Positions 1-10,199 of a stretch of 64,000 bases of DNA are shown piece by piece; position 1 is the first letter of the stretch; each line of letters opens with the position of its first letter. This DNA comes from Erigeron canadensis. Taxonomy: Eukaryota > Streptophyta > Magnoliopsida > Asterales > Asteraceae. Under the pieces are notes generated by a model that saw only the letters and a program-made list of their open reading frames with translations, did not search any database and was not told the origin of the DNA. Location of the stretch: positions 28,832,980-28,896,979 of the forward strand of contig NC_057765.1 of the NCBI RefSeq assembly GCF_010389155.1. Reading direction: 5' to 3'. A program made the translations under genes and the position numbers.

Positions 1-756
1 ATCGACAATTTGATTCCTGAAGATGTCGGAACCTTTAATGGAAAATACAAGAAGGTGACAAGTACTGTGGTAAGTATAAATCAATTTGCATCTTTTGCTA
101 TATATGATATCAACCGTAATCCGTGGTTAGTGCATGTATTGGGTCTGATTTAAGCATGTATTGGGTTCACTAATTGTCACAATAGTCGATTGCGTTTAAT
201 TTTTGGCTTCACGTTTGATATAGGCATAAACTTTGATATGTACAATCAACTTTGATTGCATGTATTTGATATGTACAATCAACTTTGATTGCATGTATTT
301 GATATGTACAATCAACTCTGATTGCATGTATTTGATATGTACAATCAACTTTGATTGTAATATGCAATATATGTTGTACATTTGTTTTGATAGTTTTCAA
401 AAAACTGTTGTATACAGCATAAACTGTTCTCGGCTCACTTGATGCATGTGAAACATCCTTCTGCTCAACTTGTTAAAGGTCTTAAGCCTACACAATTTAG
501 CCTCACATGGAATACAAAAGATAACTTTGTGGATTGTGGCGTGTTTCTCATGCGCCACATGGAATCGTTTAAGGGACAGTCTGAAGATACATGGAATTGT
601 GGATTTCCGAATGAATCTAAAGACCAGAAGTATGTCTTGTTGAAGCTGAGGGTAAGGTACACTGCAAAGATTCTGACACATGAGATAAATCAACATGCTG
701 GAATGATTCTAAAGGATTCTAGAGCGTTTTCAGAAAATATTCCCGGGCAGCAATAA
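1..756 (+). CDS. Ulp1-like cysteine protease (peptidase C48), 3' end only
   Basis: Two exons of a gene that begins before the window: 1-69, ending at a GTG|GTAAGT donor, and 418-756, after a TATACAG acceptor and ending in TAA. Both junctions are phase 0. The second exon carries the signature of the Ulp1/SENP catalytic domain, with VDCGVFLMRHMESF containing the nucleophile Cys (codon 535-537) and the upstream VKHPSAQ segment. Family members cleave SUMO or related modifiers. The catalytic His and Asp would lie upstream and cannot be seen. In plants such Ulp1-like genes are often transposon cargo or hitch-hikers of MULE elements, and a MULE/FAR1-like gene faces this one at 1,557-4,833. The intron (70-417) is largely a four-copy 33-bp repeat. 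Whether the gene is functional cannot be judged from its tail. The family call is fairly safe; the transposon link is inference. Confidence 0.7.
233..360. repeat. 33-bp tandem repeat, four copies, in the Ulp1-like intron
   Basis: Four near-identical units of exactly 33 bp, each with TGATATGTA followed by a near-palindrome CAATCAACTTTGATTG. Palindrome cores are at 243-258, 276-291, 309-324 (one change, CTC for CTT) and 342-357. The array lies entirely in the intron of the Ulp1-like gene. Confidence 0.95.
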
Positions 757-1556
757 CAAAGCTTTTTCTAGCAGGTAGGGATGAAAGGAAGCGTAGAAAC
801 TCTGCAGTGTCTTAGGAAATATTATCCTAATCGTGGTATCTAACACTGTTTTTCTTTACTGTTTGCTGTAGACTTGTGTAGTTGAATGGTGTTTAAGTAG
901 ACTTGTGTAGTTGAAATCGTTTAATAGACTTGTGTATTTTTGAATGTGTTCGAATTTAGTGGAATGTGACAAGACTTTATGCAGTTAAATGATTATTACA
1001 ATTTAATGTTGTACAATCAAACTTGATTGCACACAGTTTTGGACAATCAAATTTGGTAAATTTAGATCGATCAAGCAAATACGGATAGGCTGGCTTGATA
1101 ATACCACAACCTGTCGAACTGGTCTTAGAAAACTTTTGGTCCAGACTAGGTGTTTAATATATATGTGCAAACCAGTAGCCCGGCAGTGATGGTTCTGCCG
1201 TTTTCCCATTCCATTTTGCTTGATATGATGGTCTCTATTTTCATTGTGACAAAATACGACCACATTGCAGAAATGTATCACATTATACAAGATTCAAGCA
1301 AGTTAGATGCAGAAATGTAACACATTATACACAGAAATGTAACACTATGCATATTCAAGCAGATCACATTTTCAATCACTTTTGATTGGATATAGCAAAT
1401 CATGTTTGATTGGTCACTAAAAATATTCAACCAGGTATAAATTTTTAAGCTGTAAAAAATCTATCAACCAAAGAATAAAATCTGCAAAATAGGAAAAAAA
1501 TAGCAATAAAAAATAGTGTCTTGCTAGGTGATCTGAGACACATCAGAAGTCATACT
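757..1556. other. Spacer between two convergent genes
   Basis: No coding evidence. It holds three short direct repeats of TAGACTTGTGTA with flanks (about 870-940), two full copies of the palindromic motif (1,014-1,029 and 1,373-1,388), a half site near 1,043 and a degenerate copy near 1,396-1,413. It presumably contains the 3' UTRs of the genes on either side. Confidence 0.6.
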
Positions 1557-4500
1557 CTAATTCGGTTTTTGTTTCTTTTGTCCACAAGTCCTCATGTTGT
1601 GATTTGTCCCTCCACACAGGCTGCAATTAGTCTTTCTTTTGTTACTTTCTATAATCCCCTTTTCTTTTCCACCCATCAAACATTTGTCTCTGAAGCACCC
1701 TTTGTATGAGCTAACTGGTGGGTTTTTTATTCTATTTGTATCCGGCTTAGGAACACCCGTCATTTTTTCTATAACGTCATTTTTTTTCTTTGAGGGTTGT
1801 TTCGGTATTTCATCCTCAACTTTTTTCTTCAAGTCTTTCATTTTTTCCAGAAATTCTGTGAGCTTTTTTTCATCATTAACAAGTAGATGCAAGCAATCTT
1901 CAACAACCGAGGTTACATCAGTAACCAGCTTTTGAGTACCCATATTTGCATTCTTGAATCTGTTTCTCCTCGATCTCAAATCTGGTTGTATGATTCCTTT
2001 CGTCCATCGCCTCATTATGTATTGTGCAGGTATCTCTTCCACATTATTGTTGTTCAGACCCACAAAACAATGTCGGCATAGGCGACCGTAACGAAGGTAG
2101 TGTCTACAAGTACACATCACCGATCCATCTTGCCGGTTATAAAGTACCTGCATGGACAGAAGAATTTTTAAAATTTTTTTATTGACTAATCATATTTGAT
2201 TGATTGTGCATAGAGCAGAAACATACCTTGTATTGTATCACATTTTTTCCAGTGTCCAGTGTTTTCTTCCCTAATCTTTCGTTAATAAGATAAACTTTAC
2301 AATCACCCTCGATAGTCATCTGATCCACTGAACATGCATATAGCGAAGCCTCTATCTCTTTCTGAACAATCTCGAAAACTGTTTTTGTGTATATTTTTGA
2401 AGCATGCTTTTCAATATTCAGTTTGGTGCACAATGTTCGGCTTTTTTTTATGTCATCAGCATCCAGCTTCTCCTGTGTTGACCTTTGCTTCAACATTGCA
2501 GATTCAAAGCCACTCATAAAGTGTACCAAATTTGCTCCTTGTCTTGTGAAATATGAAAAAAAAGCATTTTCGCTTTCTGACCTTGAGGTTGTTCTCATCA
2601 GACCGAACATTGGAGTGTCTGTGAAGTAAGCAGGTATCCATTTTGATCTAATTTGGAACATGTACTTGAACCATGTATCATTCTTCAACGAGAAATCACT
2701 CATCTATTCCTCAAAAACATGTGGCTCGATGTGCATATTCCACACTATATTGTCAAACCTCTTCTTAAAGTCTCTTTCTGATTCTTCTTCAATACTTGGA
2801 ATTGCCTCTTTAACCTGTATCCAATCACATTTTATTGGTCATTACAAAAGCATATTTTAAAAAAGATTCAAACATTAAATAGCACTCAATCATCTTTGAT
2901 TGTTAAAGTAAATTACCTTTGTTGGCAACTTTTGTGTTATGTGCCACATGCACAGCCTATGCTTTGCCGTCTTAAACACATTCTTTATTGCAATTTCCAT
3001 CGATTTATCCTGATCGGTTACCACCATCGTTGGCTCTTTATTGAATGACCTCATGAAACAGTTTAAAAGCCATGTGTAGGTCTCCGCTTTTTCATCTCTT
3101 ATCAGCCCAGCAGCAAAGGTTACACACTTACCATGGTTGTCAATTCCAGTGAATGGTACGAACATCATGTTGTACCTTTTGACCAAAAAAAAAAAAGAAA
3201 AAACAATCAAATCTGATGAAACTTTTATTGTCCAATCACATTTGATTGATCTATATGGTTTTTAAAAAACTAATACCTGTTTGTTCGGTACGTTGCATCA
3301 AAAGACATAATGTCACTGAATTCCTCATAGTTGACCCTCGCCACCTCATCAGCCCAGAAAAGTGAGTGCAATTGACTGTCATCAAGAATGTATTCAAACG
3401 AAAACCCTGGAATGTACTCCCTTCTCTCCTCCATTTTGTTAACTAACATTTGAGAGTCACTTTCATTAATAAAGACATTCAGGTCTCTTTTCCAATTTCT
3501 GAAGTCATCAACTGTCCCATTTACATTCTAATAGCTCCCTTTCATGTTACTGTACAACTGATGAGCTTTTGTTGGTCCAATGTTTGCAAACACAAAAAGC
3601 TGCTCGGCATATTTTAGTTGTCTTTCGGCCCTTGATAAGTGCCTGTACTCTTGACGAAGCATCTCATGGTTGTGATTTGGTTCAAAAAGACCTACTTTGT
3701 AGCTTTCGGTATCAAATATCCAATCAAATCTAATTCTAGCTCTACATCCAGTGCATTCATGAGTACTCTTCCTAATTTGTTTTTCTTTTGTTTCTAAAGT
3801 ATCAAGTGAAACATTATTTGGTGTTCCTTGCCTGCTACAAAGATAGTACTTTTGTTTGATCCATCCAGATTTAGTAGTTTTCTGACAAGATTTCCTAACA
3901 TCAAATCCAGCATGAGAAGCATACTCTCTATAAAATGCTTCACAATTTTCTAGTGTTCCTTAAGTATTTCCCTTGACCGGTAACATTCTTGGATCTACTA
4001 TTGGTGCAAAAAACTCTGGTCCTCCTGGTGTTTGGATTATTGTAGTTGTTGATAATGTTATAGGCGTTACATTCACGGTATAAATTGTAATGAAAAAAGG
4101 AAATACACATATTATCATTTAACTTATGTAGACAAAGACAAAAGCAATATTCCTATGTACAATCAACTTTGATTGCAAGCATAAAAGCCACATTCCTATG
4201 TACAATCAACTTTGATTGCATTAGGCATGTTATTTTAATTAGAAAAATTTCCTATGTACAATCAAGTTTGATCTGATTAGGCAGGTTACTTCAAGGAGAA
4301 AATTAACATTCCTATGTACAATCAACTCTGATTGTAAGCACAAAAGCTACATTCCTATGTACAATCAATTTGATTGGATTAGGCAGGTTAGTTCAAACAC
4401 AAAATTTAGATGCATATGTACAATCAACCTTGATTGTAAGCACAAAAGCTATATTCCTATGTACAATCAACTTTGATTGTAAGCAGAAAAGCTATATTGC

Positions 4501-4833
4501 TAACTAGACTAATTAAAGCTAAATATGATAGAACTAGTGTGAATCTATCAATATGTACAATCAACTTTGATCTGATTAGGCAGGTTACTTCAAGGAGAAA
4601 ATTAACATTCCTATGTACAATCAACTTTGATTTTATTAGGCATGTTACTTCAAGCTGAAAAACTATATTCCTATGTGAAACCAACGTTTATTTGTAAAAT
4701 CAACTTTGATTGGTTATGTACCTGTGTTGTCTTCTTCCTCGTCTGCAAATATCCCTTCTTCATCTTCAATAATCTCGTCGTCGGAAACATCATGTTCTTT
4801 TGATTCCATAACTGATTCTTCTATTGATTCCAT
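1557..4833 (-). pseudogene. FAR1-related / MULE transposase-like gene with three in-frame stops
   Basis: Five exons on the minus strand: 4722-4833, 3277-4024, 2917-3175, 2227-2814 and 1557-2147. Junctions are GT-AG and phases agree; the lengths sum to 2,298 nt. In order they encode an acidic N-terminus (DEEGIFADEEEDN), a FAR1-type zinc-binding domain (YREYASHAGFDVR, then CTGCRARIRFDW and HNHEM), the MULE transposase core (FTGIDNHGKCVTFAAGLI, VVTDQDKSMEIAI, HRLCMWHI), a SWIM finger (CTCRHYLRYGRLCRHCF) and a CCHC knuckle near the C-terminus (CSLCGGTNHNMRTC). FAR1/FHY3 proteins are transcription factors derived from MULE transposases. Here TAA at 3960-3962, TAG at 3528-3530 and TAG at 2704-2706 interrupt an otherwise intact frame, so it is probably dead or dying. 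Introns carry the palindromic motif. It could be either a domesticated FRS gene or a transposon-borne transposase; I favour the latter because of the Ulp1-like neighbour. Confidence 0.8.
4140..4712. repeat. Irregular tandem array of palindromic 16-mers in intron 1 of the FAR1-like gene
   Basis: Ten units, each a near-palindrome usually preceded by ATTCCTATGTA. Good copies are at 4160-4175, 4203-4218, 4319-4334, 4362-4376 (15 nt, perfect palindrome), 4421-4436 and 4464-4479. Degenerate copies start at 4259, 4558, 4618 and 4697. Start-to-start spacing is mainly about 43 or about 60 bp, set by two kinds of spacer, one with AAGCATAAAAGC-like sequence and one with TTAGGCAGGTTACTTC-like sequence. 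Confidence 0.9.
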
Positions 4834-5229
4834 CACTGGATTATTGAAGATTATCAACAGCGATTATGTCAACTAGCTGTATCACCGCTCACAGATTCCA
4901 GATCGCCGGAGTTTTTTATTGTTATTAGCCGGAATTTCACGATTTGATATCACGTTTTGATATCACGATTGTTTGATTTCACGATTTGATCGCCGGAGAA
5001 ATCTCCATTTGATTTCACGATTTGTTTTGATTTTTAGGGTTTTGATTGGGAATCTGGATTTGTTATATAATGTTAGGTGAGCATAGTAGGTAAATTTACC
5101 ACTTTACCCCTCCGTGTGTTTTTTTAAAATCTAATCTGGACCATTTATTTCATCTGATCCTATGGCTGTGATTAAGTCCTTGATATCCACTATTTTTATT
5201 AGATTCATTTGATCACAACCCTACATGTT
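4834..5229. other. Upstream region of the FAR1-like gene
   Basis: No gene seen. It contains short repeats of TTTGATTTCACGATTTG type (about 4,930-5,030) and a perfect 12-bp palindrome, GGTAAATTTACC, at 5089-5100. The promoter of the FAR1-like gene, and possibly an element border, should be here, but neither is recognisable. Confidence 0.4.
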
Positions 5230-5600
5230 TAAATTAAACATACACTTGTGTACACCTCAAAAATATAATAGAGTCAGTCATATGTGAATATGATGAAATC
5301 ATGATTTTTTTTTTCTTACACTTGTAAATTCTGTATATATAGATGTATTGACACCCTTATTTTATTTTTTTCTACACTTCGAAAATATAATAAAGTCATC
5401 ACATGTGAACTTGATAAAATCATAATTTTTTTGTTACACATGTGTACACCTTGAAAACTAATTATACACTTGTGTACACTTCGAAAGTTAAATATATATT
5501 TCTATACACCTAAAAATATACACTTATGTACACTTTAAAATTAAGTATACATTTATATACACTTTGAAAATTAAATATACACTTGTGTACATATGAAAAA
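5230..5600. repeat. AT-rich degenerate tandem repeats
   Basis: Two diverged units of roughly 110 bp (TACACnTCnAAAATATAATA then GTGAAnnTGATnAAATCAT) are followed by about six units of roughly 35-40 bp built on TATACACTTGTGTACACTT. No coding potential. Confidence 0.7.
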
Positions 5601-5764
5601 AATAGTATAGTATCAAGACTCAAACTCCCCTACAGGCACATAATTGTGCTCGGTTGTATGTGGTCATTGACACAATGAAATAAAACTTCAGTCAATTTAG
5701 AAAAATAATTGTTGTCTCACAGATTTTATTATCATAGTCAAATAAAGTATATATGTATCTAACA

Positions 5765-6179
5765 CTAGCTTTGTATCTGCGCGATGCGGCGGGCATAGGA
5801 AAAAACGCTAGTTAATTAGCGGTCCCCGCGTGATCATCGGATCACCGTACCTATGACTATGTGTGTTTTAGACGGCGGAGACGACGACGGTTTTGGGGGG
5901 CGGTGGCTATGTGTGTTTTAGAGGGAGGCGGTTCTGAGGGGATGTATGTGTGTGTTTGTTTTGGGGGAATGTATGAGTGTGTTTTTTTGGTATAATATGT
6001 GAGCAGCTTCATGGGAAGGAAAGAAAGATAAATTGGGCGTAAGGTTTTCTTAAGGGTATTTTTGATACTTCAAGATTTAAGTGTTTGGTGGTAGTATAAA
6101 TTAAAAGGGTAAAATAGGAAATTTAAAGGTAGAGTGTTTAATTTAAAAAGGGGTAGTTTGTTTATATAGGGAGTATAGA
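5765..6179 (-). mobile_element. Small non-autonomous Helitron-like element
   Basis: Read on the minus strand it starts TCTATACTCCC after an A, ends in CTAG before a T, and has a GC-rich region (CCGCCGCATCGCGC) shortly before the CTAG. TC...CTAG ends at an A|T site are the Helitron hallmark. The body is low-complexity with GACGACGACGG runs. It resembles the copies at 38,623 and 50,039 in end structure. No Rep/helicase coding. Confidence 0.6.
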
Positions 6180-6454
6180 TTAATTGAGAATGGGAAGAAG
6201 GTTGACGGATATAAAAAACTAGATCCATGATTTTCGTGGCTTCCGTTTTAATAAATTGGTTTGTTATTATATAATTTTAAATACCATTGCACCCTTTCGG
6301 TTGGTTTTATTGTTTAGCTAGTTAACTTATTTACATAAATGCTATTGATTTTTATTAACCATTGATCTATGTAATCTAATGAACATAATTAGTTCTCGTA
6401 GTTCTCGACAATTAATTGGTTCTCACAATAACTCAACTCTCTCTCTCTATATAT

Positions 6455-6660
6455 ATATATGAGGATGGGAATATAAGGCTATCGGGTATCTAAATTTAGG
6501 TGTGGAATACTCACATATTTTTTTTTTAATCCATAAAAATCATGGGGGGCCATGCATTTATTCATTAAACAAGAAATAATAAAATATTGGTATGTGAGGG
6601 GTTCCACACCTAAGCTTAGGTGTCGGACAACCTTATATTCCCTTTTCCTTATATATATAT
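6455..6660. mobile_element. Fold-back MITE 1
   Basis: Long imperfect inverted repeat. GGGAATATAAGG (6467-6478) pairs with CCTTATATTCCC (6631-6642), and GGTGTGGAA (6499-6507) with TTCCACACC (6602-6610). It is bounded on both sides by (TA)n. About 205 bp, non-coding. Confidence 0.75.
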
Positions 6661-6880
6661 AGGGGTTGGGTATTATAAAACAAGTATTAAGGTAAAACAA
6701 ATAGGATAACATCTTGACCCTTAGATCATGGTAAAATTGATGCACAAAGATTCACGAAACAATTTATGCCTAATGATTTTTATGATGCACGGTGATTTTC
6801 ACTGAACAAAACCTAGTGTTTTATTTGTTTTACGTTAATACTTGTTTTATTTTACCTAGAACCTATATTATATATAGGGG
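6661..6880. mobile_element. Fold-back MITE 2
   Basis: Inverted repeat arms TATTATAAAACAAGTATTAA... (from 6671) and ...TTAATACTTGTTTTATTTTA (to about 6853). It directly abuts MITE 1 across a TATATATATATAGGGG border and ends at TATATATAGGGG. Non-coding. Confidence 0.7.
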
Positions 6881-7225
6881 TGGGATAAATTGAGTCCATG
6901 TCTTAATTTGAGTGAAAAGGGTCCATGTAACTTACACATACATAAGTCGTGGTGGCGGTGGTCACTGTCGTCGAAAGATCATGGTGGTGGTCGGAGATGA
7001 TGGTGGTTGTATAACTTACACATGTGTAAGTTAACTTACTCATGTGTGTAAGTCGTGGTGGAGGTGGTCGCTGTCGCCAGAGGATCATGGTGGTGGTCGG
7101 AGATGATGGTAGTGGTGGGAGGAGGTGGTTGGGATTTGAGGAAAGGGAAGAAAATCAATGGACCCTTTGGACTCAAATTAAGACCTGGACTTAATTTATC
7201 TTTTTCCTATATATATTTTGGGGGT
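6881..7225. mobile_element. Fold-back MITE 3 with internal duplication
   Basis: Inverted termini: GATAAATTGAGTCCATGTCT... on the left and ...GGACTTAATTTATC on the right; inner arms AAAGGGTCCA and TGGACCCTTT. The centre contains a roughly 70-bp direct duplication (GTGGTGGTCGGAGATGATGG occurs at about 6,981 and 7,089) around a palindromic ACACATGTGTAAGTTAACTTA. The short open frames across it are fortuitous. Confidence 0.7.
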
Positions 7226-7393
7226 GGTAAAAACGAACTCTGAATATGCTTAGAACTCTGAATATGCTTAGGCTAAATTGTGAATCATAATCAATTGCTT
7301 AGGCTAAGGTGAAGCCAAGACCAAATTTTATGATAAAAAATAGGAAACTCTTTGCAACACATGTACTTGGATGTCTCCTTTTTCACAAGGCCA
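7226..7393. other. Short spacer before the solo LTR
   Basis: Contains a 17-bp direct repeat (AACTCTGAATATGCTTA, twice, 7236-7270) and nothing else recognisable. Confidence 0.5.
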
Positions 7394-8068
7394 TGTAACA
7401 CCCCATCAGTGGCGGAAATGCGAGATGCAACTAAAACAAACTTGCAAATAGGTATTACTCAGAGAAAATACATGATGTCCATATAAAGCTAAAAGTTGAC
7501 AAACACAAGTCAAGATACAACCGTAAGAATCCCATACAATGTAAAACAAACTGAGGCATCGTGCCCGGGTCTAAAGATCTACAATGCAACCAGATATCCA
7601 TTAAGTCCAACTATAGGCCTTAACTCCTAGCTTGCAAGCGATTTCTTGTATACCTGAAAAGATACTCAAAAATGTCAACACTAGGTTGGCGAGTTCGTGG
7701 GATCGCATAGTTTCAAATTGAGCCATAGATTCGATACTAGTGTATATACACCTATATACATAATTTTATCCATAGATAAGTGAGTATCGAATAGCTGAGC
7801 AACAGAAGTCCCGCACTGGGAGATATTCCACCACATTGGAATATCACAAGTATTTCATCCAAAAGCTAAACCAAAATCACAAGAGTCACACAACATATAA
7901 CAAATCAAATATATAGATCACAAGCACAATGATCGCCATATAATATCTATCAAGATAAAGATCACACAAGGATACGAAACAAATATAACATATAGATCAA
8001 ATGAATAACCACGTAGAATCTTTTACATGTTTATAGTATGTCAATGGGAATACAATAACCAAACATCA

Positions 8069-8165
8069 CTATGGGAACTACGCCTAAGAATCACAATAAT
8101 CATCATAGGAACTACGCCCAAGAATCAAATAATCACCATGGGAACTACGCCCAAGAATCACAACA
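8069..8165. repeat. Three direct repeats of about 34 bp inside the solo LTR
   Basis: GGAACTACGCC(T/C)AAGAATC occurs at about 8,074, 8,109 and 8,141 with CACAATAATCA-like spacers. Confidence 0.85.
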
Positions 8166-8989
8166 ATCATTTGTCAAGTACATACACTTCATACGATTCT
8201 ACTTTTGAGGGGTCATAGATGCTTATATATAGGGTTACCTGCATTCGTCCCACCACATCTATAACCCTTCAAAGGCGTTACCGTCTTCCATGTATGCACA
8301 ACTATTCCAACTCACAATATAATATATTCCATATAAGAAGTTCAAACAATCAAGTATCACTTGCCACATCAAAATATCATCCTAGCATAGGCTACAACAC
8401 TCTTATACGTTCAATAATATTCACATTATTACCATCAAGTTGCAAGTCTACCTATAAACAACATGTAATAACACAAAAACATATGCACGTAGATACTACA
8501 AGTATAATCTACGGCAAAGCACATTAACACCTAGCGAGTATCTTTCCACCCCTAAAGCATGCAAATAGTAGGGGCTATGAACTCACCTGATGTGCGCAAA
8601 ACAATCCAAGACGAAAGAAAGTCGAATTGACGTTCACGATAACCGAAACCTATCATACACGTATCACATCAATCCTAAAACATCCTAAAAGCTAAGGTCT
8701 TATTAATATTGACTTGTTCTTACTATAAATGCTTTATTATATCCATTTTATAAATACTTGATGCGACCCAAATGGAATCATTACGTTTTGTTTCACCATG
8801 ACTCACCGGGACTCAACCACTGTTCCTTTATCTAAACTTTCGATATGCTCAAATTATGTTCAGGACTCGAAGACCTATACCATTGGAAAGTAGACTCAAT
8901 TACGCTTTCGTGGCCGATTGAATCGTCGAAAACGGACTAAGGGTCAAAAGTTATGGACGTTTGAAAATGTTGTCAAAATCAGTCCCTAA

Positions 8990-9260
8990 CGGGTGTTAAG
9001 AACTAATGGATCTAGGTTATGAATAGTTAATGTGGGTTATGAATAGTTCATCTGGGTTAACAAAAATAGTCCTTAGAACTAACAGACGTTAAAAACTAAC
9101 TGATCTGGGTTATGACTAGTTCATCTAGTTATCAAAAACAGTCCTTAGAGCTAATGGACGTTAACGACTAACTGATCTGGGTTATAATTAGTTCATCTGG
9201 GTTATGAATAGTTCATCTGGCTTATCAAAAACATTCCTTAGAACTAACGGTCGTTAAAAA
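8990..9260. repeat. Tandem repeats of about 90 bp inside the solo LTR
   Basis: Roughly three units containing TGATCTGGGTTATGA, AGTTCATCTGGGTTA, TCCTTAGAACTAA and a terminal GGACGTTAA-type motif. They include partial palindromes such as AACGGTCGTT (about 9,247). Confidence 0.8.
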
Positions 9261-10199
9261 CCAATAACTAAAATGTTCTTTACCATTTTTGACACTAGAA
9301 TTGATCCACCAAACATTCAAATCAAGTCACCAAAATCAAAATTAACCATCCAAAGACCATTTTGAAGCTAAGAAACATTTACCAACATATTTTTGACAAA
9401 ACCCATCATCAAACTCTTCCCAAAACACAAATCCAACCCAAATCCAACACATAACTCTAAGCTTGGATAAAATTCTAATTTGACAACCAAGATGACCCAA
9501 GGTGTTTAGATTCGACCAATAAACTTGATAAACAACATATGAAGATGATTTTGAGTTAAGAAATACCTACCAAAACATCCCGAAGCCTCAAATCCGAATT
9601 CAGAGCTCTAGAGAAGATGAACACTTGATATAACCCAAAAATCTTGAAGTTTCTTAGATGATAATTGCTATACAATGATTTGCTAACACTTTTGGTATAT
9701 CAAATCCCTTGAATCCAAAATTTGAAAGAAGAGAGAAAGAAGATGAAGTAATGGTTGGATGGTCATGCTTTTGAGAGGAAGAAAGAAAGAGATAAGGAAG
9801 AAAGAGAGTGAGTGTGTGTGAAATGAGAGGATAAGGGAGGGGTAAGGTACCCCGACTAAACACAAAATGTTAAATATCACAAATTACACCAAGACTCGTG
9901 AAATTTCTTCGACCCTTATTAATCACATAAGTTCTTAAGTATCAATATTCCTCCTTAATTCACAATTAATCGCATAGTCAATAAGCCAAAATTCGCGGGT
10001 GTTACAGGCTACAAGGGTTGTAATATTGATATAACAAAATTTAGTCATTTACAACAAATGTAAAAGTTTAATTATGCAGTGTACAACTTACAAATGTATA
10101 GATGTATTGTTGTAGATTGCTAATTTTTGTTCTGACAATATTATCTCCCTTTTCACAATGTATAGTTCCAGTTGTTGATTTTACTGGCTTAAGTTGTAT

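Larger units (their letters stand above)
7394..10006 (-). mobile_element. Solo LTR, 2.6 kb, probably of a Tekay-like chromovirus (Ty3/Gypsy)
   Basis: Begins TGTAACACCCC and ends GGGTGTTACA, a TG...CA unit with 10-bp inverted ends. The flanking 5-mers GGCCA (7389-7393) and GGCTA (10007-10011) look like a target duplication with one change. There is no primer site, polypurine tract or pol inside, and no second LTR in the window. Long LTRs starting TGTAACACCC are typical of Tekay/Del chromoviruses (family knowledge; assignment inferred). The pyrimidine-rich stretch on the minus strand around 9,770-9,850 looks like a transcript start region, favouring minus orientation. Internal tandem repeats lie at about 8,070-8,165 and 8,990-9,260. 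Small open frames within it are not genes. Confidence 0.75.

Noticed and set aside
233..360. CRISPR-like array (33-bp repeat unit)
   Set aside because: Units are tandem with no unique spacers, lie in an intron of a plant gene, and no cas genes exist.
196..442. Open frames on both strands across the 33-bp array
   Set aside because: Because 33 is a multiple of three, a repeat keeps a frame open by chance; the translations are simple repeats of the array.
5089..5100. GGTAAATTTACC as terminus of the MULE-like element
   Set aside because: A perfect palindrome, but there is no partner end or target duplication in the window.
9654..9880. Two overlapping minus-strand open frames
   Set aside because: They lie in the pyrimidine-rich part of the solo LTR and encode low-complexity Ser/Leu/Phe sequence.
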